A DNA stretch of 64,000 bases from Caballeronia cordobensis (GCF_001544575.2 NZ_FCNY02000002.1:310001-374000); one strand, 5' to 3'; positions 31,474-39,129 are shown, counted from the stretch's first letter. Made by a program: numbers and translations. Notes: a model not told the origin generated them from the letters alone.

Positions 31474-31854
31474 ATGGAAAAAGTCGTCTTGCCTCCGATC
31501 CCCGCCAAGCGTTACTTCACGATTGGCGAAGTCAGCGAGTTGTGCGGCGTCAAGCCTCACGTGTTGCGCTATTGGGAGCAGGAGTTCACGCAACTAAGGC
31601 CGGTCAAGCGGCGCGGCAATCGCCGTTACTATCAGCACCACGAGGTGTTGCTGATCCGGCGCATTCGCGAGTTGTTGTATGAACAAGGCTTCACGATCAA
31701 CGGCGCGCGCAATCGCCTCGATTCGCAAGGGCGCGCAAACGGCGATGAAACCGAGATGATGGAAGCGCAGGCTGCGACGCAAGCGCAACCGGCCGTCGAT
31801 GTCGATCAGTTGCGCAAGGACATTCTTCAGGTGATCGATTTGCTGGGCGGATGA
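31474..31854 (+). CDS. MerR family transcriptional regulator
   Basis: 126 residues. Residues 13-82 form a MerR winged HTH (F-T-I-G-E-V-S-E-L-C-G-V, then H-V-L-R-Y-W-E and N-R-R-Y-Y). No metal-binding cysteines in the C-terminus; the rest is a short coiled coil. This gene follows ihfA in most proteobacteria. Its targets are not established. Confidence 0.93.
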   Translation: MEKVVLPPIPAKRYFTIGEVSELCGVKPHVLRYWEQEFTQLRPVKRRGNRRYYQHHEVLLIRRIRELLYEQGFTINGARNRLDSQGRANGDETEMMEAQAATQAQPAVDVDQLRKDILQVIDLLGG

Positions 31855-31887
31855 ACGCCTTCCGCCTTAACCCTGAATACACTCTGC

Positions 31888-31915
31888 AATGCCGCGATTC
31901 GTCGCGGCATTTTTT
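31888..31915 (+). terminator. Rho-independent terminator after the merR gene
   Basis: Nine-base-pair stem ATGCCGCGA / TCGCGGCAT with loop TTCG and a run of six T, 33 bp after the stop. Marks the end of the translation cluster. Confidence 0.88.
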
Positions 31916-31960
31916 CGTCCGGACGATACGCGTGATGCGTGCGGCGCTTGCCGATTGCCC

Positions 31961-32317
31961 TCAAGACTCGATGGCGGAGCGAATGCGCTTCTGCTGACCA
32001 ACTGCCGCCTGAGACTGGCGCTCCGGCATCGCGATGTTGATCGACCAGTAGACGATGCTTGGTCCGATGCCCCAGGGCGGATAGATGCGCCAGTCGCCGG
32101 CGCCGTGGTGGAAGAAGTAAAGCGCGAATAGACCGCCTGATTTCGGCGCGCTCACGCAGACGTAGCGGCTACCGCCTGGATAGATGCGCCCGAAACGGGA
32201 AACACGCGCACGGCTTGCCGGATGGAACCACCTCGCCACCTCGGCGCGCAACGCGGAAGAGGTTCGGTCAGATCGAATGCGCGGCAGTTGCGCCAGCGCT
32301 GAAACAGACAAAGGCAT
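31961..32317 (-). CDS. Hypothetical protein, 118 aa
   Basis: Starts M-P-L-S-V-S-A-L-A-Q-L-P-R-I after an AAGGA site. Contains an aromatic, glycine-rich central part (G-G-L-F-A-L-Y-F-F-H-H-G and W-R-I-Y-P-P-W-G). No signal peptide and no recognised family. It lies between the merR terminator and the tRNA-Pro fragment, on the opposite strand, and could be chromosomal or part of an older insertion. Confidence 0.55.
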   Translation of the reverse strand: MPLSVSALAQLPRIRSDRTSSALRAEVARWFHPASRARVSRFGRIYPGGSRYVCVSAPKSGGLFALYFFHHGAGDWRIYPPWGIGPSIVYWSINIAMPERQSQAAVGQQKRIRSAIES

Positions 32318-32426
32318 GGGGCGCCGTTCCTTACGTGTCACCTTAAGAGTAGGCCTTAAATAACTGACACACAAGTGTTTTTTTGGCTTTCAAGTATGAT
32401 CAAAACGGCTCGCCGCAGCGTATGCG

Positions 32427-32681
32427 CTAGATGGTCATGCCCATCAATGCGGTCGTCTTCGTGACGGCTTCGTCCTCGGCGCGCACCTTGAGCATGGCGT
32501 CGGCCAGACGGTAATAGAGTTGGGCGCGTTCTTCCAGCAGCGCGGACGATGCATCGCTCGGCAGGGCTTCGTCGGCCACGTCGCCGGCAAGCGCCTGTCC
32601 CGCGAAGTAGTCTCGCAACGACATGCCGTAGTTGCTGTTGCCGGGAAACGCGCGCGGGTTGTTGAGCTTGTTATACGCCAT
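32427..32681 (-). CDS. Small phage-type protein (G-M-S-L-R-D-Y motif), 84 aa
   Basis: Begins M-A-Y-N-K-L-N-N-P-R-A-F-P and contains G-M-S-L-R-D-Y-F-A-G-Q, then R-L-A-D-A-M-L near the end. The same layout (G-M-T-L-R-D-Y-L-A-A, F-A-D-A-M-I) occurs in the protein at 49444-49677 within this prophage. Such small proteins are common in tailed-phage genomes; function unknown. It lies on the chromosome side of the attachment site, which is unexpected. Confidence 0.65.
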   Translation of the reverse strand: MAYNKLNNPRAFPGNSNYGMSLRDYFAGQALAGDVADEALPSDASSALLEERAQLYYRLADAMLKVRAEDEAVTKTTALMGMTI

Positions 32682-32768
32682 TGTTTTTGCTCGCCATGTT
32701 CGATACGACGGCCTCGACGGGCCAAAGAAAAAAGGCCCTCCGGCATAAGCCGGAGAGCCTTTGATTTC

Positions 32769-32815
<47 letters not shown>

Positions 32816-33053
32816 GGGAATTCACTCGCCGCAAAGGCTCTGTATTAAAGGCGGCGATAATACCATGCCTAACAAATGCTCAAAGATTAATCGGCTTGAA
32901 ACCCTTATCCAGCCTAGATCCTCGTTTCAGTATTAGGCAGCATCTGATGCTTGGCGAGGAAGAAGCGAGCGGTCAAGCTAAGGGTTTTCTTGGCGGCCGG
33001 ATCTCGACTTTTCTACTACGTTTCGAAGCATCGGCCGTTTGGCGAGGAGGCAA

Positions 33054-33737
33054 ATGATGAGATCCAACAGCGTTGCGGCGATTGCCGTCCTTCTTCTGTC
33101 GGTCAGCGCATTATCAGTAGCTGCGGGGGGCACCACTGTTAATGCTAGCGCCCCGGGGGGCGCTAGCCCGTCAACTGATCGGCCGTCGGAGGCGGCGCGA
33201 CTGAATGTCCTACAGCAGACAGCCGAGGCAGTTGGCGCCGCTGGGGCAGCAATGGAGCGTCTCGCAGTCGCGTTCCGGACCTCAGCGAACACGATATTTG
33301 CAACGTTCGACGAGGCAAGAAGATCCCAACTGCGGGAACGAATGCAAGACTTGGCGCGACGGTCTCAACTCTTGGTGGCAAGCAAGCAGACATTCGTGGT
33401 CGGAAGCTTAGATACCTACCTTCTGCATCCGACGCCGGAGGGGTGGAAGATTGCGACTGCGCAGATGAAGGACGTTCTTGTTCGTGTGGAAGACTTGCTT
33501 AAATCCCTAGACAGAGACCACGACGATCTCGTGTTGCAGCCCGCGTATCGGGAGTTGGCGACCTTTCTATATGCTCGAGAGCAGATGCTGGTGAAGTTGA
33601 CAAACCTGCCAGCGCCCCGATCGAAGCGTGAGCTTGCCGAGGTTTCCAACATACGACGTAGTTATCACGAGCTGCTCGAGAATTCGATCCGGGCGATCGA
33701 CGCAATGAATGCGTACATCGCCTCTCTGCCGCGGTAG
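33054..33737 (+). CDS. Predicted secreted helical protein near attL
   Basis: 227 residues from a double ATG after the strong site GGCGAGGAGG. Residues 1-28 are a signal peptide ending near V-A-A-G-G. The mature part is low in complexity first (Gly/Ser/Pro to about 50) and then almost all helix, rich in Arg, Glu and Leu, with no cysteines. No family recognised. Its codon use is less GC-biased than its neighbours. Placed between attachment site and integrase and convergent with int, it fits a moron expressed from the lysogen. Confidence 0.75.
   Translation: MMRSNSVAAIAVLLLSVSALSVAAGGTTVNASAPGGASPSTDRPSEAARLNVLQQTAEAVGAAGAAMERLAVAFRTSANTIFATFDEARRSQLRERMQDLARRSQLLVASKQTFVVGSLDTYLLHPTPEGWKIATAQMKDVLVRVEDLLKSLDRDHDDLVLQPAYRELATFLYAREQMLVKLTNLPAPRSKRELAEVSNIRRSYHELLENSIRAIDAMNAYIASLPR
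33144..33167. repeat. Perfect 11-bp inverted repeat inside the secreted-protein gene
   Basis: Arms GCTAGCGCCCC and GGGGCGCTAGC separated by GG. It falls at about codons 31-38, just after the signal peptide coding part, and could form a very stable hairpin in the mRNA. Confidence 0.8.
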
Positions 33738-33749
33738 TCGCAGCATTGT

Positions 33750-34853
33750 CTATAGCTCTTCCCATGGAAGCTTCACGTCCATTTCTGAGCGTTCCGCGAT
33801 GACCTCCTTGATGTAGATTTCGCTCGTCCGGCCGCTCGTATGCGCGAGGCGCGTCTGGATCTGCTTCTTGTCTTTGCCCTGGCGTGCGGCGTCCGTCGCA
33901 CCGAGCGCGCGCAGATCCTTGAACACGACGTCGTCGGTGACCTTGGCGCGCTCCTTCGCGCGGCGCCACATCGAATGCAGGCCGGTCTTCGTGTAGGGCG
34001 TGCCTTTCGTCGACGGGAACAGGTAGGGGCTGATGATCTTGTATTTCCGCTTGATCGCCTTCGCGCGCTCGATCACCGCATCGATCGACGGCGTGATTGC
34101 GATGTCCACCATCTTCCCGCTCGACTTCGCCGTCTTCGTCGGCTTGAACCGAATGGCGCCGCCTTCGATCTGCGCGTCGCGCAGCATGCGCACGTCGATC
34201 GCTCGCTGCCAGCACAGATATGCCATGTCGACGATGCACTGGAACATCGGGCCGGACTCGGTCGGCAGGCCGTCCTTTCCGGTCAGCGCGGCCTCGCGGA
34301 TCTTCGCTATGACGTCGTGCGTCGGCAAAACCTCGCGGCGCTTGGTCTCGTAGTCGGACAGGTCGAGCTGGTCGCACGGGTTGTCGTCGCGCAAGCCCAT
34401 CTCGCTGATTGCCATCTTGAACATCTTGCGGAGCACGTTCACGTACTTCTGCGCCGTGTTGTTTTTCTCCGCGAAATACTTCCGCAGGAAGACGGTGATC
34501 GTCCGCGCCTTCACGTCGGCGACGGTGAATTCTTCGAGCTTTTCGGCGATGAAATCGGCCATGCGTTCGTATTCCTTGCGCACGGCGGGCGTGTAGCGCG
34601 CGAGCTTGCGCTGCTTCCATTCCTCACACAGGTTCGGCATCGTGCCGCTGACGAGCTTCTTTTCCTTCATCAGGAAGCCGAGGCGCTCGTACATGAGCGC
34701 TTCGCCTTCCTCGAATCCGCACAGGCGAATCCAGCGCTGCTCTTTCTGCGTCCACGGGTTGCGCATCGGCTCCGGCGCGAAGAAATAGAACGCGCCGTGA
34801 TTGACGATAACGCGGCGGGGCAGGCCGCGGTGATGTTTTCTTCTTCGGTTCAT
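33750..34853 (-). CDS. int: Phage integrase, tyrosine recombinase
   Basis: 367 residues. N-terminal basic/arm part, core-binding helices about 85-165, catalytic domain 175-345. Catalytic positions: Arg in Q-R-A-I-D-V-R, the box-II segment F-K-D-L-R-A-L-G-A-T (Lys where many integrases have His), His in L-A-H-T-S-G-R-T and nucleophile Tyr in S-E-I-Y-I-K. Integrates and, with an accessory factor, excises the prophage at tRNA-Pro. Its ATG overlaps the DUF4224 gene by 4 bp. About 0.9 kb from the attachment fragment. Confidence 0.95.
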   Translation of the reverse strand: MNRRRKHHRGLPRRVIVNHGAFYFFAPEPMRNPWTQKEQRWIRLCGFEEGEALMYERLGFLMKEKKLVSGTMPNLCEEWKQRKLARYTPAVRKEYERMADFIAEKLEEFTVADVKARTITVFLRKYFAEKNNTAQKYVNVLRKMFKMAISEMGLRDDNPCDQLDLSDYETKRREVLPTHDVIAKIREAALTGKDGLPTESGPMFQCIVDMAYLCWQRAIDVRMLRDAQIEGGAIRFKPTKTAKSSGKMVDIAITPSIDAVIERAKAIKRKYKIISPYLFPSTKGTPYTKTGLHSMWRRAKERAKVTDDVVFKDLRALGATDAARQGKDKKQIQTRLAHTSGRTSEIYIKEVIAERSEMDVKLPWEEL

Positions 34854-35068
34854 TTAACGCGTGGCTCGCGCTTTATCGTTGCGGTGGGGATCTGTGCCGG
34901 CGCGATGCAGTGCATGCGCATGACCAGCACGGAGTTGTCGGGGCGGCGGCGCGCGGGGATGCCCAGCGACTTGAGCATCTCCATCTGCTTGGACGGGCGC
35001 TTATAGCCGGTGATGCGCGCGAGCTCGTCTTCGGTCAGTTCAAGCGGCGATTCAAGTACTGCGGCCAT
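34850..35068 (-). CDS. DUF4224 domain protein next to integrase
   Basis: 72 residues with the family block L-T-E-D-E-L-A-R-I-T-G-Y-K-R-P-S-K-Q (residues 11-28), then L-G-I-P-A-R-R-R-P. DUF4224 proteins are very often encoded directly upstream of phage integrases; a role as directionality factor is suspected from this position and small size but not proved here. Confidence 0.85.
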   Translation of the reverse strand: MAAVLESPLELTEDELARITGYKRPSKQMEMLKSLGIPARRRPDNSVLVMRMHCIAPAQIPTATIKREPRVK

Positions 35069-35179
35069 CGTTCCTCTCCAGATACTCGCGCGTCATGCGC
35101 AGGAATTCTTCAGTGTTCTCTTCAATCGCATTTAGGCCCGCTCGTTGCTGACAAGCTGTCACAGTAGGAGGAGACAGCG

Positions 35180-35410
35180 ATGAGCTACGGAAACCCTCAC
35201 GAACTGCTCGAACTCGTTTCAAGCGCTCTGCCGCCACGAAACGAACGAGGGCACACGGGGCAGGAAGACTTCGAATACTTCTGCGCATACACCGGACTGC
35301 GCGAAGCGAATGTCGGGGCCGATGCCTTTGCATGGGCGAAACTCGCCTTCCTATCAGCGTGGCGACGAAGAGCCGAAAGGGCCGAGATCTCCGATGAGCG
35401 GAGCCACTGA
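35180..35410 (+). CDS. Hypothetical phage protein, 76 aa
   Basis: Starts after GGAGGAGACAGCG, an excellent ribosome site. Sequence M-S-Y-G-N-P-H-E-L-L-E-L-V with acidic middle and Arg-rich end; predicted helical, soluble. Its end overlaps the next ORF by 17 bp. No family recognised. Confidence 0.6.
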   Translation: MSYGNPHELLELVSSALPPRNERGHTGQEDFEYFCAYTGLREANVGADAFAWAKLAFLSAWRRRAERAEISDERSH

Positions 35411-35639
35411 CCGGATGGACCACTCTCTGCCACCCATCCCGCCATCGGAGTTCGTCCGCGAGATGAACAGGTTCGTGAGCGAAAAGGAAGGCTCCAGAGC
35501 CGACCTCACCGTGTTTCTTACCCCGCGCGGAGATGCCGACGAGGACGCGACTGGATGGGACTGGTCGCCGAAGACACCAGAGACTGCCGTCGCGGTCAGG
35601 CAAGCTTTCGAGGACGTTCGACATTTGCATGGCTTTTAA
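35394..35639 (+). CDS. Hypothetical phage protein, 81 aa
   Basis: Reads M-S-G-A-T-D-R-M-D-H-S-L-P-P, so the second Met (35415) is an alternative start. Acidic, with D-A-D-E-D-A-T-G-W-D-W in the centre. Overlaps the preceding gene and is probably cotranscribed. Family unknown. Confidence 0.5.
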   Translation: MSGATDRMDHSLPPIPPSEFVREMNRFVSEKEGSRADLTVFLTPRGDADEDATGWDWSPKTPETAVAVRQAFEDVRHLHGF

Positions 35640-35727
35640 GTAATCGCGCGACACGCGCATGAGCGCTTCGATTTGATGCTGCATTTCACTGCCTAAAGTT
35701 CGGTCTGTTGCTGCCGATAACGCGGGC

Positions 35728-35925
35728 ATGAACAAAATCCAAGCCCAAACCCTTCTCGAATCCGCCGACGCTCTTGCGGTGGCGGACGTTGTCATTCAAT
35801 ACGGCCACTACGACGCTGACAGCAAAGCGCACGGCGATGTGTACTGGCGTACCTTCATTCACAAGGTTGCTCAAGAGGCGCCGAATTGGAAGCTGCCGGA
35901 TCTGATGGCGCTCGCGCACTCCTGA
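35728..35925 (+). CDS. Hypothetical phage protein, 65 aa
   Basis: M-N-K-I-Q-A-Q-T-L-L-E-S-A-D followed by a helical region and W-K-L-P-D-L-M-A-L-A-H-S. Ends exactly one base before the stop of the convergent DUF4031 gene. No convincing ribosome site; coding is supported mainly by codon bias. Confidence 0.45.
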   Translation: MNKIQAQTLLESADALAVADVVIQYGHYDADSKAHGDVYWRTFIHKVAQEAPNWKLPDLMALAHS

Positions 35926-36213
35926 TTAGCCTTCCGTGACAGGCGCACACGCGGCAATCTCCAGGCGTCTACGTTTGAGGATTGCTGCAACGCCTTGGCG
36001 ATCGATCTCGATTGCGCCGGCGGCAACTGCGAGCGCACGCTTCGACAGCGCTATGTCGAAGTGCTCGTGATACGTGCCCGCCTTCTGAATCCACTTCCGC
36101 GCGACTCCGATCTTGTCGGCCATCGTGAGAAGCTCGTCGGTGGAATCCGCCAGCATGTGGCACATCACCATGCGGCCGTACGCGGCTTTCATGTCGTCGA
36201 CGTAGACGGTCAT
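35926..36213 (-). CDS. DUF4031 domain-containing protein
   Basis: 95 residues. Family pattern M-T-V-Y-V-D-D-M-K-A-A-Y-G-R-M-V-M-C-H-M (residues 1-20), then A-D-K-I-G-V-A and F-D-I-A-L-S-K-R-A-L-A-V-A-A-G-A. DUF4031 proteins are found in phages and bacteria without known function. Overlaps the gene upstream by 4 bp (36210-36213), last of a five-gene leftward operon. Confidence 0.85.
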   Translation of the reverse strand: MTVYVDDMKAAYGRMVMCHMLADSTDELLTMADKIGVARKWIQKAGTYHEHFDIALSKRALAVAAGAIEIDRQGVAAILKRRRLEIAACAPVTEG

Positions 36214-37232
36214 CCCTGCTTCTCCTTTCCCGCATCGGCCTCAAGGTCAGCACGATCAGCGCTCGTCGGCGACAGCCAGTCGTAGTTCATCTCTACGTTT
36301 GGCGGCGTATATTTCTGACCAAGCGCCGCTTTCAATGCTGCCTCCGTGTCGAATTCACGGGCATCGTGGGCCGCAGCAGGGCGCACGTTGGCCCGAATCC
36401 AGTCATCCATGCGCACGCCGTCAGGACAGCCGGCATCGGAGCATGCCTGCATCAGACGGTCGCAACAGTCGTTAGCAACCTTCAGGCGGCTCTCAATCTC
36501 CGATTGCGCAGCAGGGCGAGGAGCGGCTCCGCTCCATTTCGCATCACAGTCGGGTTTCTTGAAACTGCCACTCCATCCATGCTGCTCGCCGCAGTCGCAT
36601 TTCGGCTGGCGATTGCTCAGCGTCTTAGGGTCGAGCGAATATCGGCCGCAGTAGGAGCAACGAGCGATCGCACCCTCGTCATGCCGAAGGGTTGCCGGGA
36701 TGCCGTTTACCGCCTCTTCCTTCCCGCTCTCAGCGGACTTGGCGAGAGGGGCGGCGCCGGCGACGACAAATACTTCGCCTTCTACTGGCTCCGGTGGCTC
36801 TTCGAAGTCGCTCATGTTGCCGCGCAAGACCGCTCGTGCAATGCCGCCGTCTTCGATCATCGTGCAGTCGTCGTTGCGCAGGCTGAACAAGAAGTTCTGC
36901 GGTTCTCCACTCACCGTGTCGAATTCGTGGTGGTCTTCATCGATCGAAAAATGATCTCCGTTCGCGTAGAAGCGAAGCGCTTCAAGCACGGCTTTCGGAA
37001 GCGCCACCGCCTCTTGCTTGTCGCTCGCGGTCGAGGCTGCGAGAGCGGCTTCGAGATCGGCCTGCTTGCGGCCGATCTTCCAGAACGGCGCGAGCCAATG
37101 ATCCTCGCTCGGCGGCGGGTTCGTGTTCTGATAGCCGAAGGCCATCGCGCCGTCGATCGCCTCGCACGTGAGCTTGCGCTCAAGCTGGATCTGCTCGGAC
37201 GTCATGCTTGCGCGGATTTCTTTCTCGTTCAT
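36210..37232 (-). CDS. Phage protein with putative zinc ribbon, 340 aa
   Basis: Start at the ATG before N-E-K-E-I-R-A-S, preceded by AGGA; further in-frame ATGs lie upstream at 37244 and beyond. The first 120 residues are helical. The middle contains C-S-Y-C-G-R-Y and K-C-D-C-G-E-Q-H, a likely Cys4 zinc ribbon (about residues 222-250). C-terminal part has C-C-D-R-L-M-Q-A-C-S-D-A-G-C. No family recognised; modular look suggests several small phage domains joined. Confidence 0.65.
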   Translation of the reverse strand: MNEKEIRASMTSEQIQLERKLTCEAIDGAMAFGYQNTNPPPSEDHWLAPFWKIGRKQADLEAALAASTASDKQEAVALPKAVLEALRFYANGDHFSIDEDHHEFDTVSGEPQNFLFSLRNDDCTMIEDGGIARAVLRGNMSDFEEPPEPVEGEVFVVAGAAPLAKSAESGKEEAVNGIPATLRHDEGAIARCSYCGRYSLDPKTLSNRQPKCDCGEQHGWSGSFKKPDCDAKWSGAAPRPAAQSEIESRLKVANDCCDRLMQACSDAGCPDGVRMDDWIRANVRPAAAHDAREFDTEAALKAALGQKYTPPNVEMNYDWLSPTSADRADLEADAGKEKQG

Positions 37233-37270
37233 CTCATTCCTCATCGTTGTCGCTGCGTCGAGACAGCGGG

Positions 37271-37621
37271 TCAGGCGGTCGGCTGCTTCGTTCGGCAGGT
37301 GAAGCAGAGTGGATCGGCCTCGATCTGCGCGACAGCTTGCTCTGTCGACAACAGGCCAGTCTTTTCGCATGTCTCCTTGCCGCATCCGGGACACGCCCAG
37401 AAGAGCTTCGCGCCTTTGTCTTGGAGGACAACTTCGAACTTCAGAGTGTTGCCGGTGATGCCGCTCGCGTGGTCGCTGCGCTCACACGGAGATAAACACT
37501 CGGCACAGGATGAAAAAGTGTCTCCGGTCATCGCCAGGACGCCTCCGGTTTTTAGATTGGCGCGGCAATTTCCATTGAGACGCCGCGCGATCTCGCGTTT
37601 GATGAGAAGTCCAGCAGTCAC
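37271..37621 (-). CDS. Phage protein with cysteine pairs, 116 aa
   Basis: Contains C-A-E-C-L-S-P-C, C-P-G-C-G-K-E-T-C and C-F-T-C-R-T, so up to two zinc-binding sites. Starts M-T-A-G-L-L-I-K-R-E-I; overlaps the upstream gene by 4 bp (37618-37621). Family not recognised; probably binds nucleic acid or protein through zinc knuckles. Confidence 0.6.
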   Translation of the reverse strand: MTAGLLIKREIARRLNGNCRANLKTGGVLAMTGDTFSSCAECLSPCERSDHASGITGNTLKFEVVLQDKGAKLFWACPGCGKETCEKTGLLSTEQAVAQIEADPLCFTCRTKQPTA

Positions 37622-37809
37622 AGTGACACCCCGCGCGAAAGGCAGGCAGCGACAATGCGTTCCATCTGCGCAGCTCGGCGCAGGAAATACACGGTCGCAT
37701 TGCCGTTGTTGATAGACGCTGCCTTGTCAGCAGCGCGGCGCGAGACGCGAGCACGGCTCGAAAGGTCATCTGCCAAGTTGTGGAGTTGCATCAGTCGGCG
37801 CAGGCTCAT
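37618..37809 (-). CDS. Small helical phage protein, 63 aa
   Basis: From M-S-L-R-R-L-M-Q-L-H-N with GAGAGAGA just upstream. Basic, predicted helical (A-A-D-K-A-A-S-I-N, F-L-R-R-A-A-Q-M-E-R). Coupled by 4-bp overlaps to both neighbours. Confidence 0.6.
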   Translation of the reverse strand: MSLRRLMQLHNLADDLSSRARVSRRAADKAASINNGNATVYFLRRAAQMERIVAACLSRGVSL

Positions 37810-37991
37810 TTCTCTCTCGCAATAGGTGTTTCGCCAATCAGCACCGTGACGCGCTGCCCCGTCATCCCCGCGACCATCTGCGCGAAGCTCGCGCACACTC
37901 GATGGATAAGCACGTCAGTCGGTTTCATCGCGCTGCCGAGTTTTTCTAGGGCCTCGAGCAGCGCGAGGTAGGGGCGGGCTAGGCGGATCAT
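37806..37991 (-). CDS. Small phage protein, 61 aa
   Basis: M-I-R-L-A-R-P-Y-L-A-L-L-E-A-L-E, mildly hydrophobic and helical, ending T-P-I-A-R-E-K. First gene of the leftward operon 37991-35926; divergent from the membrane protein gene at 38100. Family unknown. Confidence 0.55.
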   Translation of the reverse strand: MIRLARPYLALLEALEKLGSAMKPTDVLIHRVCASFAQMVAGMTGQRVTVLIGETPIAREK

Positions 37992-38099
37992 GCGACTGCC
38001 GAGGCGATTTCATCAGTCGATCGCCGTGTTACGATCCGTTGCCGCTTGTGGCGGGCCGCACGATAAGCGCGTGCAAAAGCTCCGAGGAGAGGAATCCGC

Positions 38100-38717
38100 A
38101 TGGACTCACCGACGTTCCTGTTGAAGCTGGTCGAAATCTCGATGACGTCGTCAGCAGAGATCTTGAAAGCCGTAGCGTGGCCCATTGTCGTCCTGATATT
38201 GGCGTTTGAGTTCCGAGAACAGTGGATAGCCCTCCTTCGTCGCATGACAAAACTGGAGATTCTGGGCGCGTCATCGGAGTTCTCCCAGGACCTCGAATCG
38301 TTGATACCGGCCGCCGCCAAAATACATGTGCCAGCTTCGGAAGCCGCGAACGAGGCTGCGCAGGTCGTCGCTGAGCAAACGCGCGTCAGCGAGACGGTTT
38401 TGGAAGCTAATCCGAGCGGCGTGATAATGGAAATGTGGGCGAAGGTTCGGTCGACGGCCGCAGAGATTGCTAACGAGTTGTTGGCGGATACTCGTGGGCG
38501 ACTGGCGCAGAATTCGATTCCGAATTTGTACGCGAAGGGCTTCATTACGGACGAAGAGTTCGAGCTTGCAGAAGAGCTAGGACGACTCCGAAACGAGGTC
38601 GCGCGCGGCAAGATGAAGCCGTCAACTCTAGATGCGGAGCGATTCCGCGCAATGTCGGAGAAGCTCATTTTGTCTTGGGTAGTCCGGCATTCGTCTATGA
38701 AGGCTGCTTCCGAGTGA
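38100..38717 (+). CDS. Single-pass membrane protein with cytoplasmic helical domain
   Basis: 205 residues after the strong site GAGGAGAGGAA. One membrane helix at about residues 22-40 (A-V-A-W-P-I-V-V-L-I-L-A-F) followed by F-R-E-Q-W-I-A-L-L-R-R and a long acidic, helical cytoplasmic part. No catalytic motif seen. Codon use is lower in GC than the adjacent phage genes. Stand-alone, monocistronic, in a region of accessory genes: candidate lysogenic-conversion or exclusion gene (inference). Confidence 0.75.
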   Translation: MDSPTFLLKLVEISMTSSAEILKAVAWPIVVLILAFEFREQWIALLRRMTKLEILGASSEFSQDLESLIPAAAKIHVPASEAANEAAQVVAEQTRVSETVLEANPSGVIMEMWAKVRSTAAEIANELLADTRGRLAQNSIPNLYAKGFITDEEFELAEELGRLRNEVARGKMKPSTLDAERFRAMSEKLILSWVVRHSSMKAASE

Positions 38718-38730
38718 TTCCGGCCATCGC

Positions 38731-39129
38731 TCATGCTTTCTCTCCGGTTGCCTTAGCGATAGCGGCGCGGGCCATGTCGAACTCGACAGTTGCGCGATCC
38801 GCAACAGAAACAACTGCTTTGAGCGCTTCGAGCAGATCGGGCGCGGCGGCCATCAGGCGCATGTCCGGATGGGTGACGTCTGCGCACCAGTTCGCGTGAT
38901 GTTCGCGGCCGTGAAACGGTGCTATCCAGTCCGCGCGGTCAGCGAGTCGGTGCATGATGTTCATGCCTTCGACGTCCTCGCGAAGACGAACGCATGCGCC
39001 ATCCATGCCCCAGCGCGCAAAGTCCATTACGGTCAGGTCATAGGTCGGAACGCCGCCGACGAGCTGCATGCTCTTGTGCAGGCGATTGATTTCCCAGCGC
39101 CACGGGCCGGGCGTGTGTTTCGTGCGCAT
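38731..39129 (-). CDS. Phage protein of the H-T-P-G-P-W / A-A-A-P-D-L-L-E type, 132 aa
   Basis: Opens M-R-T-K-H-T-P-G-P-W-R-W and ends with M-A-A-A-P-D-L-L-E-A-L-K, the recurrent frame of a widespread tailed-phage protein whose middle varies. Function unknown. Ribosome site AGAGGA. Convergent with the membrane protein gene. Confidence 0.8.
   Translation of the reverse strand: MRTKHTPGPWRWEINRLHKSMQLVGGVPTYDLTVMDFARWGMDGACVRLREDVEGMNIMHRLADRADWIAPFHGREHHANWCADVTHPDMRLMAAAPDLLEALKAVVSVADRATVEFDMARAAIAKATGEKA

Noticed and set aside
35052-35795. 247-codon minus-strand open frame
   Set aside because: Mostly opposite two better-supported plus-strand genes; only its two ends look coding, which is reported as a finding instead.
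37988-38734. 248-codon minus-strand open frame
   Set aside because: Ser/Arg-rich shadow of the membrane protein gene at 38100, which has a strong ribosome site.
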